Below the pieces are notes generated by a model. That model was not told where the DNA came from. It made no database searches and saw only the letters and a program-made list of their open reading frames with translations. From Taenia hydatigena (Eukaryota > Platyhelminthes > Cestoda > Cyclophyllidea > Taeniidae), in NCBI GenBank assembly GCA_036345935.2, contig JADWOT020001185.1:223054-287053 (forward strand): 64,000 nt of DNA. Reading direction: 5' to 3'. Made by a program: the position numbers and the translations under genes. Below, in pieces: positions 61,078-64,000 of this stretch (positions are counted from its first letter, which is position 1; every line of letters starts with the position of its first letter).

Positions 61078-61530
61078 TTGGTGGTGGAGGAAGTAGAAAA
61101 TTTCACTGAGATATGCCAGATATCTAGGGAGCCAGCAGGATCCCACAGAGTAAAGGTGATCTTCGTAGAGAAAAAGACTGTACCTTACTTTTTATGCCAT
61201 GTTTTAATAAATTTGCTTTGGTTGCAACCCATAATTGGCGCGTACTCTACCAGCACTGTATATTATGCTCTAATTGCTCACTCCAGCTTGCATGTCACAC
61301 ATTTGTGCCGTCGAGGATTCGCTAGTTTGTTATAGAGGGTAGCTATGGCCTTTCCGTCTATTCGCCAATGTGCTAATGTTAATGGTTATAACCCCACGCT
61401 GATGAATGTCATGCCACGCCATGAACATTCCATGCATCCACATCACTCATATCGATCCCTTCTCTTTGATGTACGCCATGGATCTACCTATTATGCCATC
61501 AATAGTCCTGAGCATACCACACCCAAATGA
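61078..61530 (+). pseudogene. Decayed membrane-protein-like frames (right arm)
   Basis: Mirror of 26030-26482. Its paralogue in this arm is 52434-52900. Confidence 0.35.
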
Positions 61531-62723
61531 AATGCCTGGCTGAATGCACAGAAAATAGGTGGTCAAATTTGGCTAATTTTTTTTCGAGGAGCGTGTGTGC
61601 GCTGACATTAGTCCACCACTTTGTCATAGGTGATCTCGCATTCAGCTACCGAGGAGTGTCTTCCAGTGACTAGTCCACGGCCATCAAACCGCAATTTGGG
61701 TTCGGGTTACTGCCACCATTCTAATATACTTATCACGTCCTTGCTTGCTTATGTTAATTTTATTTAATGCGTCCGAGGTTCAAGTTGGCATGACAGGTCG
61801 TCCTTGCCTAATGAACGATCCGTGTCACACATATGTGACGCAGCGGAATGATTGAACATTTTAAGCGACAACAGCCCTGGTTTTGAAAATCGTTCAAAAT
61901 TACAGCAACAAAACGGAGTTGCTTTTACTTTGTTAAAATCATTGCGTGCTTAGAAGCTAACGTGTTTGTGAATGTTAATTTTCATTGCCTATGTAGGAAA
62001 GTTTAATGTCAAACATTTTGCCCAATCGAAATTAAAGCAGTGCAAATAAGTGTGGTGGATAGTTCTGGGATTACGGTTATAATTAGGCGCCGATGACTGG
62101 TGACTGTTGGCGGGTTCTGTTCACCTTGCAGCTAACCCTTCCGATTTTAACTGATTATAGTATTCGATATCCATTTACTCACATTTTAACAGCATTTCAC
62201 GATATTCTTTACACGAATGATTCAAAGACCACTCGTAAAAGCAAATGTTCGTTCAAGGCATCGCAATATCCTCAGAGCAGCACAAAGGCAATATGGACTA
62301 GGGCTATGGTCAGATAGTCACAGTGCAAAGCGCATGTGAGTCTCTGCACATTTAAAGTAATACAGGTAAAAGAAGCAATTCTTTCCTTCCAGGAATTTTA
62401 TAGCTTTCACTAAAATTTGAATGCGTTGCATCACGTAGCTCTATTTTTCTGCATTAGGAAGTGCCGACATCAGCGATGCCTCAGAATGACGGGTCACATT
62501 GAAGGCTAAAGTAAGGGTTATTGGGCATTCTCAGATATGCTGCCGATTACACAGCTTTTTAAATTTTTATGCTGTTTCCTGATAAAGGCTTATAAGAGTA
62601 TATTCTTGCTGTTCAAAATCTCTTACTTTAATCAAAGTCTCTTTTGAACCTCCACTTGGCTGCTCATAAACACAAAGTAGTCGAGTCAAAAGCGAAGCCA
62701 GTTCTCTAACTGCTTGGTCGAAA

Positions 62724-62933
62724 ATGCGTAACAAGCTTTTGCATCATGAAGGTAAGTGCGTGGAACAAGGAGGTAAGCTGCGCCTTGCCCATTACTCACA
62801 GTGGAACCGCCACCACACAGTCGGTTCTTTCATGCCATCAGAAGATTATCTGTCGCCTAGTCTTCATTCAACAGTCGGCAGGTTGGAGCGAACGATGATT
62901 GCAGTAGTCAGACAGATACACAGTAGCAACTAA
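62724..62933 (+). CDS. SQWNRHHTVGSF frame (right arm)
   Basis: Mirror of 24627-24836. See that entry. Confidence 0.3.
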   Translation: MRNKLLHHEGKCVEQGGKLRLAHYSQWNRHHTVGSFMPSEDYLSPSLHSTVGRLERTMIAVVRQIHSSN

Positions 62934-63850
62934 TTGGAAGAGACGTACGTCCCCACATTATTCCTTATCACCATCATTGCTTTGTTGTTACGTTAGAGGC
63001 AGGTATTTGCGTGGGACATAAGCACTGACATCCGCTTTGACATTCCTAAAGATGCCTTCCAATCGTCTGGGTTGTAAGGGAACCCATTAACTGCTTGATG
63101 TAATTTCGCGTATAAGTGCGATTTCACCGAGGGTGGTGACAGTGTTCCTGCCACAGTATGCTTCTATTAAGCACGTGTGAAGCTGCTTGAAATGCACGCA
63201 GCATTGGATATTAACGCAAATTAACACATCCGAATTATCTGCGTCAGGTTACTTTATTTAAAGAGATTTTTGCCAATTAGGATCGAATCGAGCTAGTACC
63301 AGCAAGGTACGTCAATTCTCACTTATTGTGTAAAGCGATGCAAAGGCATATTTTACAATCTGAAACGAAGCAAGGACACACACTTTGCGATTTGTATTAG
63401 TTTAGCCAACATCTTAAAGATGTGTATATATACCTGTTTACCTACGTCACACCACAGGACACTTTAATATTTTAGTGCATTATGCTTTGAAACCACATTC
63501 TGAAATCTGACAGGTTTTCCATTAGCGATGAATAAGTTAAAATAATGCTATCATAAATTACAAGAATGTGACGCTAGGACTTGCACACTTCCTTCCATGC
63601 AGATATGAGTAGCAGCTGGAACTCTGTGTTGGTCGTTGGGCTTTGCTGATTAGATGGATGTGAGAAGTGCTTAGAACTGGGCGTTGATGATCACTTGCTG
63701 CATAAAAGAGGCTGCACTTGGAGAGTCCTTACCAAATTTCGCGTGGTAATGTCTCAGGTCAGTTCGATTAACTCTGAGTTCACTAAATCCCTTTCACATT
63801 CATATTTGCTCTGACAGTTGCTGAAATTTGCTATTAAGTGTTCCATTTAG

Positions 63851-64000
63851 GAGGAGTCATCAGGGGAATGGTTAAATCAAGGCATCCCGATGCAAGCTCT
63901 TGGTATCCACTACGCTGCAAAAGACATGAAACGGCTGGACGTACACCTCTGCAGGATGCTTTTCTCTGCAAAGGCGGAGGGCAGCCTTCATTATTATGAT
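63851..64000 (+). pseudogene. BRCT-like exon copy B, 5' part (right arm, cut by window end)
   Basis: Mirror of 23560-23709. After TTTAG (63846-63850) the frame reads EESSGEWLNQGIPMQ and on through HYAAKDMKRLDVHLCRMLF. The window ends before the position where the left copy carries its 2-bp deletion, so whether this copy shares the lesion is unknown. Confidence 0.55.

Larger units (their letters stand above)
44971..64000 (-). repeat. Right arm of the giant inverted duplication
   Basis: This is the reverse complement of 23560-42589 with only the substitutions listed for the left arm seen in spot checks. The match continues to the final base of the window, so the arm extends past it. Confidence 0.95.

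Noticed and set aside
1..64000. CRISPR arrays, bacterial operons, rRNA genes or telomeric repeats
   Set aside because: No regularly spaced direct repeats, no ribosome-binding-site-led gene blocks, no rRNA-like segments and no tandem TTAGGG-type arrays were seen.

Overview
The window looks like eukaryotic, intron-rich, non-coding-dominated DNA from an animal. There are no prokaryotic gene blocks. Coding signals are short exon-sized frames bounded by GT/AG sites, with pyrimidine-rich introns, one-off poly(A) signals and tRNA-like repeats. A parasitic flatworm would fit (tiny phase-0 exons, moderate AT content), but that is an inference and no marker gene fixes the taxon.

The dominant structure is a giant inverted duplication. 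Bases 23560-42589 (left arm) reappear reverse-complemented at 44971-64000 (right arm), around a unique 2381-bp spacer (42590-44970). Mirror positions always sum to 87560, so there is no net indel over 19,030 bp. Spot checks found only three substitutions. The palindrome still matches at the last base of the window, so its true length is unknown. The left junction (42589/42590) and right junction (44970/44971) can be placed to the base.

The arms, and part of the left flank (1-23559), are built from older, much more diverged duplications. A roughly 3-kb block with a BRCT-like exon occurs at 21460-24460 and again at 39900-42589. A block around two tRNA-like relics occurs at 12040-15580 and 36130-38140/49420-51430. 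A repeat with a GTCAC-N6-GTGAC inverted motif occurs several times. Two exon-like blocks near 24.6-26.5 kb recur at 31.1-35.3 kb. So two duplication ages are superimposed: an ancient mosaic and a nearly identical recent palindrome.

Recognisable coding relics are as follows. (1) A BRCT-like exon resembling the C-terminal domain of TP53BP1-type proteins has an intact copy in each arm and a third copy broken by a 2-bp deletion. (2) Fragments of a TKL/TAK1-like protein kinase carry stop codons in each arm, with a further fragment at about 4.8-5.1 kb. (3) A candidate plus-strand gene end at 10036-11542 consists of three phase-0 exons, one of 33 bp, followed by AATAAA at 11622. (4) A minus-strand exon candidate in the spacer may belong to the left-arm BRCT gene only. 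Several other repeated, protein-like frames are described without an assigned function. Much of 1-8 kb and 15.6-19.9 kb shows nothing recognisable.
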